Shown here: positions 1 through 8,657 of the stretch, piece after piece | How the letters are laid out: the number at the start of each line of letters is the position of its first letter | Numbering within the stretch: position 1 is the first letter of the stretch | Assembly (NCBI GenBank): GCA_015065265.1 | Contig: SVQQ01000003.1 | Span: forward strand, 67,454 to 107,652 | Direction: 5' to 3' | DNA length: 40,199 nt | DNA from: Oscillospiraceae bacterium | Lineage (GTDB): Bacteria > Bacillota > Clostridia > Oscillospirales > SIG627 | Position numbers and translations under genes: made by a program | The notes under the pieces: generated by a model | Told to the model about the DNA's origin: nothing | The model's input: the letters and a program-made list of their open reading frames with translations, nothing else | Database searches by the model: none

Positions 1-1
1 G

Positions 2-712
2 CACCATACGGTGTCCCATATAGGAATTGTGGGAGGAGGAGTAAACCCACAACCTGGAGAAGTTTCCCTTGCCCATAACGGAATACTTTTCCTTGACGAA
101 CTTACCGAGTTCAATAAAAAAACTCTCGAAGCCTTACGTCAACCTATCGAGGACGGACACATAACGGTGGCAAGAGCAAACTATAAACTTCGTTATCCAA
201 GTAACTTTTTGCTTGTCTGTGCAATGAACCCCTGCCCCTGCGGATATTTCGGCAGTACCCAGAAAGAGTGCAACTGTACCCAGTCTTCCGTCAAGAGATA
301 CATAGATAAAATTTCAGGCCCCCTTCTTGACAGAATTGACATACAAATTGAAGTCCCTGCGGTGAACTTTGACGAAATGAACTCTTCCACAGTTCTTGAA
401 AATTCCGAAAAGGTAAGACAGAGAGTTAACCGTGCCCGTAAGTTTTCAATAAAGCGACTTGAAAAACTGGGCATTAAGAAGGACGACGTCCACCGCTATA
501 AGAAAGAAAACTGTGCCTTTTCAAATGAGGCGGAAGAGGTTCTTAAAACCGCATTTGAAAAACTTTCTCTTTCGGCAAGAGGCTACGACAGAATAGTCAG
601 AGTGGCAAGAACCATTGCCGACCTTGAAAACAGTGACACCGTTGAAAAGAGACATATTTTTGAAGCAGTGCAACTCAGAAGCCTTGACAGAAAGTATTTC
701 AATATACTTTAA
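2..712 (+). CDS. comM: YifB/ComM-type Mg-chelatase-like AAA+ ATPase, 3' part
   Basis: Only the C-terminal half of the protein lies in the window; the frame is open from base 2 (HHTVSHIGIVGGG, typical of the ComM family) and the true start is upstream. Visible are the Walker B segment GILFLDEL, a sensor region ending in CAMNPCPCGYFG, a four-Cys cluster (CPCGYFGSTQKECNC) and the arginine-finger-like SGPLLDRIDIQIEVP, followed by the helical Mg_chelatase_C domain. Family members are hexameric AAA+ helicases that, in naturally competent bacteria, promote branch migration of incoming single-stranded DNA. In Firmicutes the gene is widely conserved whether or not competence is known. A GTG at 11 is an internal Val codon, not the start. 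A hairpin at 752-774 separates it from dnaG. Confidence 0.93.
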   Translation, partial: HHTVSHIGIVGGGVNPQPGEVSLAHNGILFLDELTEFNKKTLEALRQPIEDGHITVARANYKLRYPSNFLLVCAMNPCPCGYFGSTQKECNCTQSSVKRYIDKISGPLLDRIDIQIEVPAVNFDEMNSSTVLENSEKVRQRVNRARKFSIKRLEKLGIKKDDVHRYKKENCAFSNEAEEVLKTAFEKLSLSARGYDRIVRVARTIADLENSDTVEKRHIFEAVQLRSLDRKYFNIL

Positions 713-751
713 AAGCCCAATTTAATTAACTTTTTGATTTTTTTGAAAAAT

Positions 752-774
752 AAAAGAGGATTTTTCTCTTTTTT
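752..774 (+). terminator. Weak intrinsic terminator after comM
   Basis: Seven-base-pair stem AAAAGAG (752-758) with CTCTTTT (766-772), loop GATTTTT, and the T run continuing to 774. The stem is A/T-rich, so termination may be partial and some readthrough into dnaG is plausible. Confidence 0.5.
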
Positions 775-817
775 CGCGTATATTAGTTTATAAGAATTCT
801 TTTAAGGAGGTGTAGAT

Positions 818-2575
818 TTGGCTTTACCACAGGATTTTTTGCAAGAACTTAAATTAAGATGCAATATAGAAGACGTAATATCCCAGTACGTGCAACTCAA
901 AAGAGCAGGTTCTAATCTTGTGGGCTGTTGCCCTTTCCACAGTGAAAAAACACCTTCTTTTACAGTGTTCAGAAATAACGAGAATTTTTATTGTTTCGGT
1001 TGCGGAGCAGGTGGCGACGTAATTACCTTTGTGATGAAGATGGAAAACGTGGACTATATGACCGCCATTGAGCATCTCGCCGCCCGAGCGGGACTCACCA
1101 TCCCCGAAGACCCTAAAAATGCCGTTATGAGAGTCAATAAAGACCGCTATTTTGAAATGAACAAACTTGCGGCAAGATTTTTTTACGACTCCCTTATCGA
1201 CCCGAAGAATGACGACGCTTTAAAATATATTACAAGCCGCGGCATAACTCTTCAGACCATTAAACGCTTTGGAATAGGCTACGCCGATACTTCTTGGGAC
1301 TCCCTGACAGGATACCTTATGTCAAAAGGGTACGAAAAAGAGGAAATTAAAAATAATTTCCTTGCAGGAATTTCAAGTAAAACAGGCAGAGCCTTCGACT
1401 ACTTCAGAAACCGTATAATGTTCCCGATTTTCGACCTGTCAGGACGTGTTATCGCCTTTGGCGGAAGAATTATAGGAGACGAAAAGCCAAAGTACTTAAA
1501 CTCATCTGACACCTACGTGTTTAAGAAGAGCAGAAATCTTTACGCCTTGAACCACGCAAAAAATAACACCGACTCATCTCTCATTCTTTGTGAAGGATAT
1601 ATGGACGTTGTGGCGTTGCAACAGGCAGGTTTTATTAACGCGGTAGCAACCCTCGGTACAGCCCTGACCTCAGAGCAGACGAGGATAATTTCCCGTTACG
1701 CCTCCACGGTGTACCTCTGCTACGACTCGGACGAAGCAGGCCAAAGGGCAACTAAACGCGCCATAGATATGCTCTCTGACGTGGGAGTAAAAGTACAGGT
1801 AGTAAAGATTGAGGGCGCAAAAGACCCCGACGAATACATAAAGAAGTACGGAAAGACGTCCTTTGAAAAGCTTTTAAAAGGCTCAAACGGACATATAGAA
1901 TATGCACTCGGAAATATTTCGGCAAAGTACAACGTAAACGTAGCGGAGCAGAAATTACAATATCTCGACGAGTGTTGTACTATGCTATCAGGCGTATTCA
2001 GTGAAATCGAAAGAGAAATATTCATACAGAAAATAACCGAAAAAACAGGCATTTCTGCGGATATTATAAGACACGAGATTAAAAAAAGACAGAAAAGGAA
2101 CTTTGAAAAAAATCGGCGTGACGCCATAAAGGAAGACATAAATAAGAGCATTGGATACGGTGACAGAGTAAATGCCGACAGTGCAAAAAATCTGGCAACA
2201 GTCAAAAAAGAAGAAAACCTTTTGGGACTGTTACTTCTCCGCCCCGAATACTTGGACCTTGCCTCTATTAAAGAGATAGTAAGCGAAGATATTTTCAGAT
2301 GTGAGTTTTCTAAAAAAGTATGGCGTGAGATAGTAAAGAACAAAGAAGCGGAAAACGAAGGAAAATCCACCTTTGGAGAAGAATTTACCCCTGAAGAAAT
2401 GGGTAGAATTATACAAATGAGGTTAAACCGCGAAAAACTTTCAAATAACAGCGAAGACGTAGCCCTGGAACTTGCAAACACCCTTAAACAAGAAGCAAAG
2501 AGTCAGACAGACACAGACGGTTCTGACGATTCGTTTTTGAAATTGATTGAAGAACTCAAGAAGTCCAAAAAATAA
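818..2575 (+). CDS. dnaG: DNA primase
   Basis: Makes RNA primers on the lagging strand and works with the replicative helicase. The 585-residue length is normal. The N-terminal CHC2 zinc ribbon is complete (GCCPFHSEKTPSF, then YCFGCGAGGDVITF, about residues 37-70). The catalytic TOPRIM domain follows, with the metal-binding Glu in LCEGYMDVVALQQAG and the DxD motif in LCYDSDEAGQRA. The last 150 or so residues are the helical region expected to bind the DnaB-type helicase. The start is TTG at 818, chosen because of the AAGGAGG site at 804-810; no ATG in frame fits better. It is followed after 27 nt by the first sigma-factor gene, the usual dnaG-rpoD macromolecular-synthesis arrangement. Confidence 0.97.
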   Translation: MALPQDFLQELKLRCNIEDVISQYVQLKRAGSNLVGCCPFHSEKTPSFTVFRNNENFYCFGCGAGGDVITFVMKMENVDYMTAIEHLAARAGLTIPEDPKNAVMRVNKDRYFEMNKLAARFFYDSLIDPKNDDALKYITSRGITLQTIKRFGIGYADTSWDSLTGYLMSKGYEKEEIKNNFLAGISSKTGRAFDYFRNRIMFPIFDLSGRVIAFGGRIIGDEKPKYLNSSDTYVFKKSRNLYALNHAKNNTDSSLILCEGYMDVVALQQAGFINAVATLGTALTSEQTRIISRYASTVYLCYDSDEAGQRATKRAIDMLSDVGVKVQVVKIEGAKDPDEYIKKYGKTSFEKLLKGSNGHIEYALGNISAKYNVNVAEQKLQYLDECCTMLSGVFSEIEREIFIQKITEKTGISADIIRHEIKKRQKRNFEKNRRDAIKEDINKSIGYGDRVNADSAKNLATVKKEENLLGLLLLRPEYLDLASIKEIVSEDIFRCEFSKKVWREIVKNKEAENEGKSTFGEEFTPEEMGRIIQMRLNREKLSNNSEDVALELANTLKQEAKSQTDTDGSDDSFLKLIEELKKSKK

Positions 2576-2602
2576 ACTTGTAACGTTGAAAGGAATAGGA
2601 TT

Positions 2603-3715
2603 ATGGCAAACAAAGCAAATGAAATCCTCGACGAAGAAAGAATGGCGGACATCAATGAACTTATCAACAAGGCAAAAAAGAAAGGCTCTCTGGATAGCGA
2701 CGAAATACTTGAAACAATTGAATCTCATTCGTTTACAGACGAGGAGACCGAAAAACTTTATGCAAAACTCGAAGAACTGGGCATAGAAATAACAGTTCAG
2801 GACCTTCCCGATTTTGAAGAACTTGACGACAGCGAAGAAGAATTTGACCCCGAAGAAGATATGAAAGCAATACTTTCAGGAGAAGTATTGCCAATAGAAG
2901 ACCACGTAAAAATGTATTTAAAGGATATAGGTAAGGTAAGACTTCTGTCAGGTGAAGAAGAAGTTGAAGTTGCCAAAAGGATAGTGGCAGGGGAGAGCGA
3001 AGCAAGAAACGTACTTGTGGAAGCCAATCTTCGTCTTGTTGTCAGCATCGCCAAAAAATACATAGGTCGCGGAATGGGATTTCTTGATTTAATTCAAGAG
3101 GGCAATTCCGGACTTATAAAGGCGGTAGAAAAATTCGACTACACCAAGGGTTATAAATTTTCCACCTATGCAACCTGGTGGATAAGACAGGCAATAACCC
3201 GTGCTCTTGCCGACCAGTCCAGAACAATCAGAATTCCCGTGCATATGGTAGAGACCATACACAAAATACAAAGATGCTCACGACAGATACTTCAGGAAAA
3301 AGGCCACGAAGCCTCTGCCGAAGAAATATCCGAACTTTCGGGAATGAGCGTTGAAAAGGTACGGGAAATTATGCAGATAGCACAGGAGCCTATCTCCATT
3401 GATAGCCCTGTGGGAGAAGATGAGGAAAGCAGTATAGGTGAATTTATTGCCGACGATTCCTCTCCCGAACCTGACGAAATAGTCGGGAAAACAATGCTCA
3501 AAGAGCAAATTGGCGAAGTTCTTAAAACTCTAACCGACAGGGAAGAAAACGTAATCAGAATGCGTTTCGGACTTAACGACGGAATTCCCCGAACTCTTGA
3601 AGAAGTAGGAAAAGAATTCAATATAACCCGTGAGAGAATACGTCAGATTGAGGCGAAAGCCCTTCGTAAACTCCGCCATCCCACCAGAATCTCAAAGTTT
3701 AAAGGCTTTAGATAA
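2603..3715 (+). CDS. Primary-type sigma-70 factor, first tandem copy
   Basis: A 370-residue sigma-70 family RNA polymerase factor directly downstream of dnaG. It has a region 1.1-like N-terminal helical segment (residues about 8-60), an acidic linker, region 1.2 ([11 protein letters not shown]), region 2 with the -10 recognition segment [14 protein letters not shown], region 3 and a region 4.2 helix-turn-helix ([18 protein letters not shown]). It differs from the second copy at [10 protein letters not shown], where Ser replaces the Leu or Ile found in nearly all primary sigma factors; this stretch lies in the core-binding part of region 2. The second copy is closer to consensus, so this one may be a specialised paralogue or an alternate housekeeping factor. 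It is co-directional with dnaG (27-nt gap, SD GAAAGGA). Confidence 0.93.
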   Translation: MANKANEILDEERMADINELINKAKKKGSLDSDEILETIESHSFTDEETEKLYAKLEELGIEITVQDLPDFEELDDSEEEFDPEEDMKAILSGEVLPIEDHVKMYLKDIGKVRLLSGEEEVEVAKRIVAGESEARNVLVEANLRLVVSIAKKYIGRGMGFLDLIQEGNSGLIKAVEKFDYTKGYKFSTYATWWIRQAITRALADQSRTIRIPVHMVETIHKIQRCSRQILQEKGHEASAEEISELSGMSVEKVREIMQIAQEPISIDSPVGEDEESSIGEFIADDSSPEPDEIVGKTMLKEQIGEVLKTLTDREENVIRMRFGLNDGIPRTLEEVGKEFNITRERIRQIEAKALRKLRHPTRISKFKGFR

Positions 3716-3768
3716 TAAACGGAAGTAACAAACAAACAGGCACTTGAAAAGAAAGGTCAGCACAAACA

Positions 3769-4914
3769 ATGAATAACAGCAACTTGGAGAAGGACTCCGA
3801 AAGAACCACTCAGGAAAAAGACTTAAAACCCGAAGTATTAGCCTTTATAAATAAGGCAAAAAAGAGAGGCAGTACGTCTCCTCTCGAAATAATGGAAGCG
3901 CTTGAAGGAATAGATATTTCCCCCGAGTTAATGGAAAAAATATATGACGTACTGGAATCCATGGGGGTAGAGATAGTAGATACTTATCTCGAAAATGAGG
4001 ACTTTGACAATTTAGAGGATTTTGAGGAAGTTGAAACCCTTGAAACTTCAGAGGATATGGAAAACGCCCTGACAGGAGAAGGTGTAGCCATTGACGACCC
4101 CGTAAAGATGTATCTTAAAGAAATAGGCCAAGTTCCCCTTCTCGATATGGATACGGAAGTGGAACTTTCTCAGAAGATGCTTGAAGGCGACGAAAGAGCC
4201 AAGGAAACACTTGTTCAGGCGAACCTTCGTCTTGTAGTAAGTATCGCCAAAAGATATATGGGACGCGGAATGTACTTCCTTGATTTAATACAGGAAGGTA
4301 ACCTCGGTCTTATGAAGGCGGTAGAAAAATTCGACTACACCAAAGGCTATAAATTCTCAACCTATGCAACCTGGTGGATAAGACAGGCAATAACACGTGC
4401 TATCGCCGACCAGGCAAGAACAATAAGAATTCCCGTACATATGGTAGAAACCATTCACAAGGTACAAAGGGCATCAAGACAGATACTTCAGGAAAAAGGC
4501 CACGACGCCACACCGGAAGAGATCGCCGAAGTTATCAATATGCCTGTGGAAAAGGTACGTGAAATACTTAAAATTGCACAAGAACCCGTATCTCTTGAAA
4601 CACCTATCGGCGAGGAAGAGGACAGCCACCTTGGCGACTTTATCCCCGACGACGAAGCACCTGCTCCCGCAGATGCAGTCGGCTACACACTTCTTCGTGA
4701 ACAACTCGAAGAGGTGCTTAACACTCTCACCGACAGAGAAAAGAACGTTTTGAAACTTCGTTTCGGGCTTGACGACGGAAGAACAAGAACTCTTGAAGAA
4801 GTTGGAAAAGAGTTCCAGATAACCCGTGAAAGAATACGTCAGATTGAGGCGAAAGCCCTTCGCAAACTCCGTCACCCCAGCCGTTCCAAAAAACTTAAAG
4901 ATTACCTTGATTAA
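3769..4914 (+). CDS. rpoD: Primary sigma factor RpoD/SigA, second tandem copy
   Basis: A 381-residue sigma-70 with the same architecture as its upstream neighbour: region 1.1 (residues about 20-70), acidic linker, region 1.2 ([16 protein letters not shown]), region 2 with canonical [19 protein letters not shown] and [14 protein letters not shown], region 3 and region 4.2 ([18 protein letters not shown]). All conserved positions match a vegetative sigma factor, so I treat this copy as the likely housekeeping one. The gap from the first copy is 53 nt with no terminator, suggesting cotranscription. Several stretches of 29-35 nt are identical in DNA between the two copies, which points to duplication with possible gene conversion. 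The MTA/SAH nucleosidase gene starts 10 nt after its stop. Confidence 0.94.
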   Translation: MNNSNLEKDSERTTQEKDLKPEVLAFINKAKKRGSTSPLEIMEALEGIDISPELMEKIYDVLESMGVEIVDTYLENEDFDNLEDFEEVETLETSEDMENALTGEGVAIDDPVKMYLKEIGQVPLLDMDTEVELSQKMLEGDERAKETLVQANLRLVVSIAKRYMGRGMYFLDLIQEGNLGLMKAVEKFDYTKGYKFSTYATWWIRQAITRAIADQARTIRIPVHMVETIHKVQRASRQILQEKGHDATPEEIAEVINMPVEKVREILKIAQEPVSLETPIGEEEDSHLGDFIPDDEAPAPADAVGYTLLREQLEEVLNTLTDREKNVLKLRFGLDDGRTRTLEEVGKEFQITRERIRQIEAKALRKLRHPSRSKKLKDYLD

Positions 4915-4924
4915 GAGGTGTAAA

Positions 4925-5617
4925 ATGAAGACAGTCGCTCTAATTTGCGCAATGGAAAAAGAAATTCTCTACATACGTGAGAAATTCGGGGCAACCCTTT
5001 TGGACGAAAAGTTCAACGTATATGAGGCCACTGAAAGCGGTAAAAAAATTATCGCCTGCGTTTCGGGAATAGGGAAGGTAAACAGTGCTGTTGCCACTCA
5101 AAGAATAATCGACCGTTATTCACCTGATGCGGTTATTAACGTAGGTATTGCAGGAGGCATTGATAAAAGCCTTAAAGTGCTTGACATGGTAATAGCGGAT
5201 AAAGTTTTTTATCACGACTTTCACCCAATGTCACTGCTTGAAGAGGACGAAAACCTTAAAACTTCGATTTTTCTATCTGATAAAAACCTAGTTGAAATCG
5301 CCAATAAATCACTTTCAAAAATGAAAGAACAGGGAGAGGTGAATAATTTCAAGACAGGCACGATAGTCAGCGGAGACTGCTTTGTGGAGGACGATGCCCT
5401 TTCAAGACATTTAAGAGAGGACCTTTTTGCCACCTGTGTTGAAATGGAAGGGGCGTCAATCGCCCAGACGTGCCTTATAAATAAAGTTCCTTTCCTTGTT
5501 ATCAGAAGTATTTCGGATTTTGCCGATAACAATGCAGGGATGAGTTACGACACCTTTTCTACCACCGCCGCCAATCAGGCAGGACGTGCGATGGAAGAAA
5601 TTATTAAGGGTTTGTAA
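4925..5617 (+). CDS. mtnN: 5'-methylthioadenosine/S-adenosylhomocysteine nucleosidase
   Basis: Cleaves the glycosidic bond of methylthioadenosine and S-adenosylhomocysteine, feeding methionine salvage and removing methyltransferase inhibitors; in LuxS bacteria it also feeds AI-2 synthesis. The 230-residue protein shows the family hallmarks: catalytic-region Glu in CAMEKEI (residue 11), the nucleoside-phosphorylase-fold loop NVGIAGGID, the substrate-binding VEMEGASIAQ and the catalytic Asp in IRSISDFAD. The start is ATG 4925 after AAGAGGTG at 4913-4920; the frame stays open further upstream inside rpoD, but that extension is not part of the family. It is probably read from the rpoD transcript. 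Confidence 0.94.
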   Translation: MKTVALICAMEKEILYIREKFGATLLDEKFNVYEATESGKKIIACVSGIGKVNSAVATQRIIDRYSPDAVINVGIAGGIDKSLKVLDMVIADKVFYHDFHPMSLLEEDENLKTSIFLSDKNLVEIANKSLSKMKEQGEVNNFKTGTIVSGDCFVEDDALSRHLREDLFATCVEMEGASIAQTCLINKVPFLVIRSISDFADNNAGMSYDTFSTTAANQAGRAMEEIIKGL

Positions 5618-5676
5618 ATACTTATAAATTGTGATATTTAATAAAAGAAAATGCGCTTAATTGGTGATTTTCTTAC

Positions 5677-5705
5677 TTGACATAATAATCACAATAGTGT
5701 ACAAT
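5677..5705 (+). promoter_or_regulatory. Near-consensus vegetative promoter for the 5756 gene
   Basis: TTGACA at 5677-5682, a 17-nt spacer and TACAAT at 5700-5705. It lies 51 nt ahead of the solute-binding lipoprotein gene, whose start has GAGGAGG directly upstream. Confidence 0.85.
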
Positions 5706-5755
5706 AATTTTGTTTATGAAAAGTTTTCTTGTATTTAACTTGAGGAGGTTTATAA

Positions 5756-7627
5756 ATGAGAAATAAGATAATAAGTTTGTTGCTTATTGCGTCTACTCTT
5801 ATGACGGTGTTCCTCACCTCATGTTCCGACGCAGGTAACGATTTCGAAGATAACACAAATGCCATCCCCGAAATCACACTTACCCTTTACGGAATTAAAG
5901 GAGAAGGAACAACAGACGAGGCTATTGAAAAAGTAGAAAGAGAAATCAACAGATTTACCGAGGACAGATATAAAACCACCGTTGAACTTCATCTTTATTC
6001 AGAAGAAGAATACGGTGACGCGATAGAAGATGCTTTTATTGCCGTAGCAGAACAACAGGAAAGAAATGAACTTGCCGACAAGGCTGCTACTGCTGCTGCA
6101 AAGGCTGCAAGACAGGCTGCAAAGGCTCTTTCCACAGAAGAACAGAAAGAAAAGAAACGTGCACAAAGAGAATACGAAAAGTGGAACGAAAGCCGTGCGG
6201 AAGAAAGCCTTGACTCAGAAGTAGCGATGTCTGACGACGTTCAGCTTGACTTGTTTATGGTAAGCGACTATAAGTACTTCGGTGACCTTGTAGAGCGTGA
6301 GCTTATCGCACCTATTTCCAGTTACGTTACAGACTCTTACGGAATAATAGAAAAATACGTAAGCCCCGCAATTTTGACATCAGGTAAGAAATACAGTACA
6401 TATTACGCTATTCCTGCAAACAGAGCACTGTCAAGTGAAAATAATCAGGGATATTATTATGCAATAAGAACTGACCTTGTTGGAAAATACGGTCTTGAAA
6501 TTCCTCAGGGCGACCTTCTTACCCTCAATGCTCTTGAAGGATGGCTTGAAAAAGTTCATGAAAACGAAAACTGCGTAACCTTCCTTGCACCTCCTGCTGT
6601 GATCCAGAATTACGAGTTTTACAATAACGATATGGAAAACTGCGGTGCTTTCGGTACTGCTAACTACGCGGCAAGAGGCATTATATCCGAAGAACTTGAA
6701 TTCAACTTTGAACTTGGTGAAAGTGATAAGGCAACAGGACTTGCCCTTTACCACTTCAACAGAATGAGTAAATTCCGCAACCTTGGATATTTTGGCAAAG
6801 ACGGAGCAAACCCCGAAACTACTGATTTTGCAGTTGGAGTTTTCAAGGGCTCACTTGAACAGGTTAAAGAACAACTTGGCGACAAAGCAGACGAATACAC
6901 CTATTGTGTATATTCATATTCCAAGGTATCTACCGAAGATGCTTTTGCATCTGCATTTGTAGTAAGTTCTTCTTGTAAGTATCCTGAACGTGCAGTTCAA
7001 CTTATTTCAGGCTTCTGCACAAGAGAAGAACTTCGTAACCTCATCACCTTCGGTGTAGAGAACGTTCACTATGAAGTAAATCATGATGGCGAAACTATCG
7101 TAAAACTTTCAAACGACTATAATATGGACTTTGAAACCTATGGAAACTCTCTTATTGGATATGTTCCCGAAGAGTTTGGTGTCGACTATCAGAAAAATGC
7201 TATAAACGGCAACAGAGACGTTAAGATCAGTGCTTTCATCGGTTACACAGGCGAAGTGCCCATAGAAGATGACAAAGCGTTTGTGGAAATCAATAAGGTT
7301 GCAGCAGAGTACGTTCCTTCTCTTATGTACGGAGTTAAGGATATAAATAAAGTACTTGAAGAAGCAAAGACCAAGATGGGACAGTATTCAGACGTACTCG
7401 GTGTATATCCCACAGATGAAGAGGTTGCACCGGAAGCATACACTCCCGTTTACAAATTATTGTTAGACTCACTCAACAACAACCTTTACGTATCCTTTGC
7501 GTCAATGAGACCTATCATTTCCGCAAAACTTGATAATAACGTTCTTACTTCAGATGAACTCAAAAAGAGAGAAGAAGCAACGAAAGTAGAAGATATACCC
7601 GTTGAGGACACAACAGTTACCAAATAA
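5756..7627 (+). CDS. ABC transporter solute-binding lipoprotein with Ala-rich coiled insert
   Basis: A 623-residue secreted lipoprotein: a hydrophobic signal segment ends in the lipobox LTSC, with Cys at about residue 23. The mature part resembles family 1 extracellular solute-binding proteins (sugar or peptide type): a domain of the ITLTLYGIKGEG type, long alpha/beta segments and a late CSYPERAVQLISGF-like helix pattern (CKYPERAVQLISGFC). Unusual for the family is an insert of about 40 residues (about 107-148) that is Ala-rich and then highly charged (KAATAAAKAARQAAKAL), predicted to be a long helix or coiled coil. No permease or ATPase genes adjoin it; it has its own promoter (5677) and hairpin (7633-7661), so it is a single-gene unit. 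The ligand is unknown. It could be an orphan receptor for permeases encoded elsewhere, including the pairs at 24991-26821 or 31807-33845. Confidence 0.8.
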   Translation: MRNKIISLLLIASTLMTVFLTSCSDAGNDFEDNTNAIPEITLTLYGIKGEGTTDEAIEKVEREINRFTEDRYKTTVELHLYSEEEYGDAIEDAFIAVAEQQERNELADKAATAAAKAARQAAKALSTEEQKEKKRAQREYEKWNESRAEESLDSEVAMSDDVQLDLFMVSDYKYFGDLVERELIAPISSYVTDSYGIIEKYVSPAILTSGKKYSTYYAIPANRALSSENNQGYYYAIRTDLVGKYGLEIPQGDLLTLNALEGWLEKVHENENCVTFLAPPAVIQNYEFYNNDMENCGAFGTANYAARGIISEELEFNFELGESDKATGLALYHFNRMSKFRNLGYFGKDGANPETTDFAVGVFKGSLEQVKEQLGDKADEYTYCVYSYSKVSTEDAFASAFVVSSSCKYPERAVQLISGFCTREELRNLITFGVENVHYEVNHDGETIVKLSNDYNMDFETYGNSLIGYVPEEFGVDYQKNAINGNRDVKISAFIGYTGEVPIEDDKAFVEINKVAAEYVPSLMYGVKDINKVLEEAKTKMGQYSDVLGVYPTDEEVAPEAYTPVYKLLLDSLNNNLYVSFASMRPIISAKLDNNVLTSDELKKREEATKVEDIPVEDTTVTK

Positions 7628-7632
7628 AGTTT

Positions 7633-7661
7633 ATAAGTGACGTCCATAGGGCGTCACTTAT
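7633..7661 (+). terminator. Strong hairpin after the solute-binding lipoprotein gene
   Basis: A 13-bp stem (one G-U pair) with ATA loop: ATAAGTGACGTCC (7633-7645) pairs with GGGCGTCACTTAT (7649-7661). The T tract after it is short (TATCTTTG), so it may work as a terminator or as an mRNA 3' protector. Confidence 0.65.
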
Positions 7662-7700
7662 CTTTGCCAAAGAGAGATAAAAATAAAAAGCAAAAAACTA

Positions 7701-7729
7701 TTGACAATTCGGTAAAGTTTATGTATAAT
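7701..7729 (+). promoter_or_regulatory. Perfect consensus promoter of the rpmH operon
   Basis: TTGACA at 7701-7706, 17 nt, TATAAT at 7724-7729. It drives rpmH and probably rnpA-yidD-yidC-jag. It is one of two promoters in the window with both hexamers perfect on the plus strand; the other drives rplM. Confidence 0.92.
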
Positions 7730-7782
7730 TAACGTTGAGAAAAATTGGACGCATTGTCTATTGCTATAAAGGAGGTGTAGAT

Positions 7783-7917
7783 ATGCTTAGAACATACCAG
7801 CCTAAGAAAAGACAGAGAAAAATGGAGCATGGATTTCGTAAGAGAATGAAAACTGCTAACGGAAGAAAGGTTCTTAAGAGACGCAGAGCAAAAGGAAGAG
7901 CACGTCTTACCCATTAA
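7783..7917 (+). CDS. rpmH: 50S ribosomal protein L34
   Basis: A 44-residue, very basic protein starting [13 protein letters not shown] and containing GFRKRM and the C-terminal [10 protein letters not shown] block that defines L34. It sits in the large ribosomal subunit near the exit tunnel. Start is ATG 7783 with AAAGGAGGTG at 7768-7776; the frame is open upstream to 7735, but that would start at the -10 box and is not translated. It heads the conserved rpmH-rnpA-yidD-yidC-jag cluster. The dnaA gene that normally lies divergently upstream is absent here. Confidence 0.98.
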   Translation: MLRTYQPKKRQRKMEHGFRKRMKTANGRKVLKRRRAKGRARLTH

Positions 7918-8063
7918 GTTTTGTGTTAAGTTGTACGTAAATTGTGCAAATTGATAAACCGCCGTATGGATGACCGATTCCATATATTACAAAGTATGTG
8001 GGCTCTCTCAATTCGGGGGTTTTTCCTTTTATATAAGAAAATATCAGTTATATAAGAGTTGAT
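7918..8063 (+). promoter_or_regulatory. rpmH-rnpA intercistronic spacer with small hairpin and repeats
   Basis: The spacer has a short hairpin, TATGGA (7965-7970) with TCCATA (7979-7984), and two copies of TTATATAAGA (8029-8038 and 8048-8057). ATATGGA at the rnpA start (8062-8068) could pair with the same TCCATAT arm (7979-7985), an alternative fold that would cover the rnpA start codon. This is a reading of complementarity only; no T-tailed terminator is seen. Confidence 0.35.
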
Positions 8064-8420
8064 ATGGAAAAAATTTTCACTATTAAAAACAACACAGTAT
8101 TTACCCGAATGTATACAAAGGGTAAAAGTTCGCCTCAAAGTACGGTGGTAGTATATTGTCGTAAAAATCCGTCACTTAAAAAGGCGCATATCGGAATAAC
8201 TACGAGCAAAAAAATGGGCGGTGCAGTAGAGCGTAACCGTGCCAGAAGAATAATCCGCGAGGCATACCGCACCCTTATTTTAGAGGGTAGCGGAATAAGT
8301 GACACCCCATATTATTTTGTTTTTGTAGCCAGAAAAAAATGCTTTTTAAAAGAAACACGTATGCAGGACGTGTACCGAGATATGAAACGTGCGTTCTTTG
8401 AATTGGGTGTTTTATCATGA
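8064..8420 (+). CDS. rnpA: Ribonuclease P protein component
   Basis: The protein subunit of RNase P, which helps the catalytic RNA trim tRNA 5' leaders. It has 118 residues, a normal length. The signature is clear: [21 protein letters not shown], containing the RNR motif, preceded by a hydrophobic beta strand and followed by the REAYRTL helix. Start ATG 8064; the upstream sequence (TATAAGAGTTGAT) offers only a weak SD, in contrast with the strong sites of neighbouring genes, suggesting low or coupled translation. The stop overlaps the yidD start (ATGA, 8417-8420). Confidence 0.96.
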   Translation: MEKIFTIKNNTVFTRMYTKGKSSPQSTVVVYCRKNPSLKKAHIGITTSKKMGGAVERNRARRIIREAYRTLILEGSGISDTPYYFVFVARKKCFLKETRMQDVYRDMKRAFFELGVLS

Positions 8421-8626
8421 GATACGTATTGATTTTCTTTGTGAAGTTGTATCAGAAATTCATATCCCCGCTATTTCCACCAACCTGTCGCTTTACCCCA
8501 ACCTGTTCACAGTATGCCCTTGAGGCATTGACAAAATATGGTGCAATAAAGGGACTATATTTATCAATTAAGAGAATAATAAGATGCAACCCCTTTTGCA
8601 AAGGCGGATACGACCCCCTTCCTTGA
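8417..8626 (+). CDS. yidD: Membrane protein insertion efficiency factor
   Basis: A 69-residue YidD protein. It begins with a short amphipathic or hydrophobic helix ([15 protein letters not shown]) and carries the three-Cys signature [15 protein letters not shown] and [13 protein letters not shown] that defines the family. It is thought to sit at the inner face of the membrane and assist YidC-dependent insertion. The start codon overlaps the rnpA stop by 4 nt (ATGA), which indicates translational coupling; yidC follows 31 nt later. Confidence 0.96.
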   Translation: MRYVLIFFVKLYQKFISPLFPPTCRFTPTCSQYALEALTKYGAIKGLYLSIKRIIRCNPFCKGGYDPLP

Positions 8627-8657
8627 AGAACTATCATAAAGTTAAAGGAGCAAAAAA

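Noticed and set aside
1720..2481. Long minus-strand open frame opposite dnaG
   Set aside because: It is rich in Ser, Phe and Leu as expected from the reverse complement of an Asp/Glu/Lys-rich gene, has no SD and no family resemblance.
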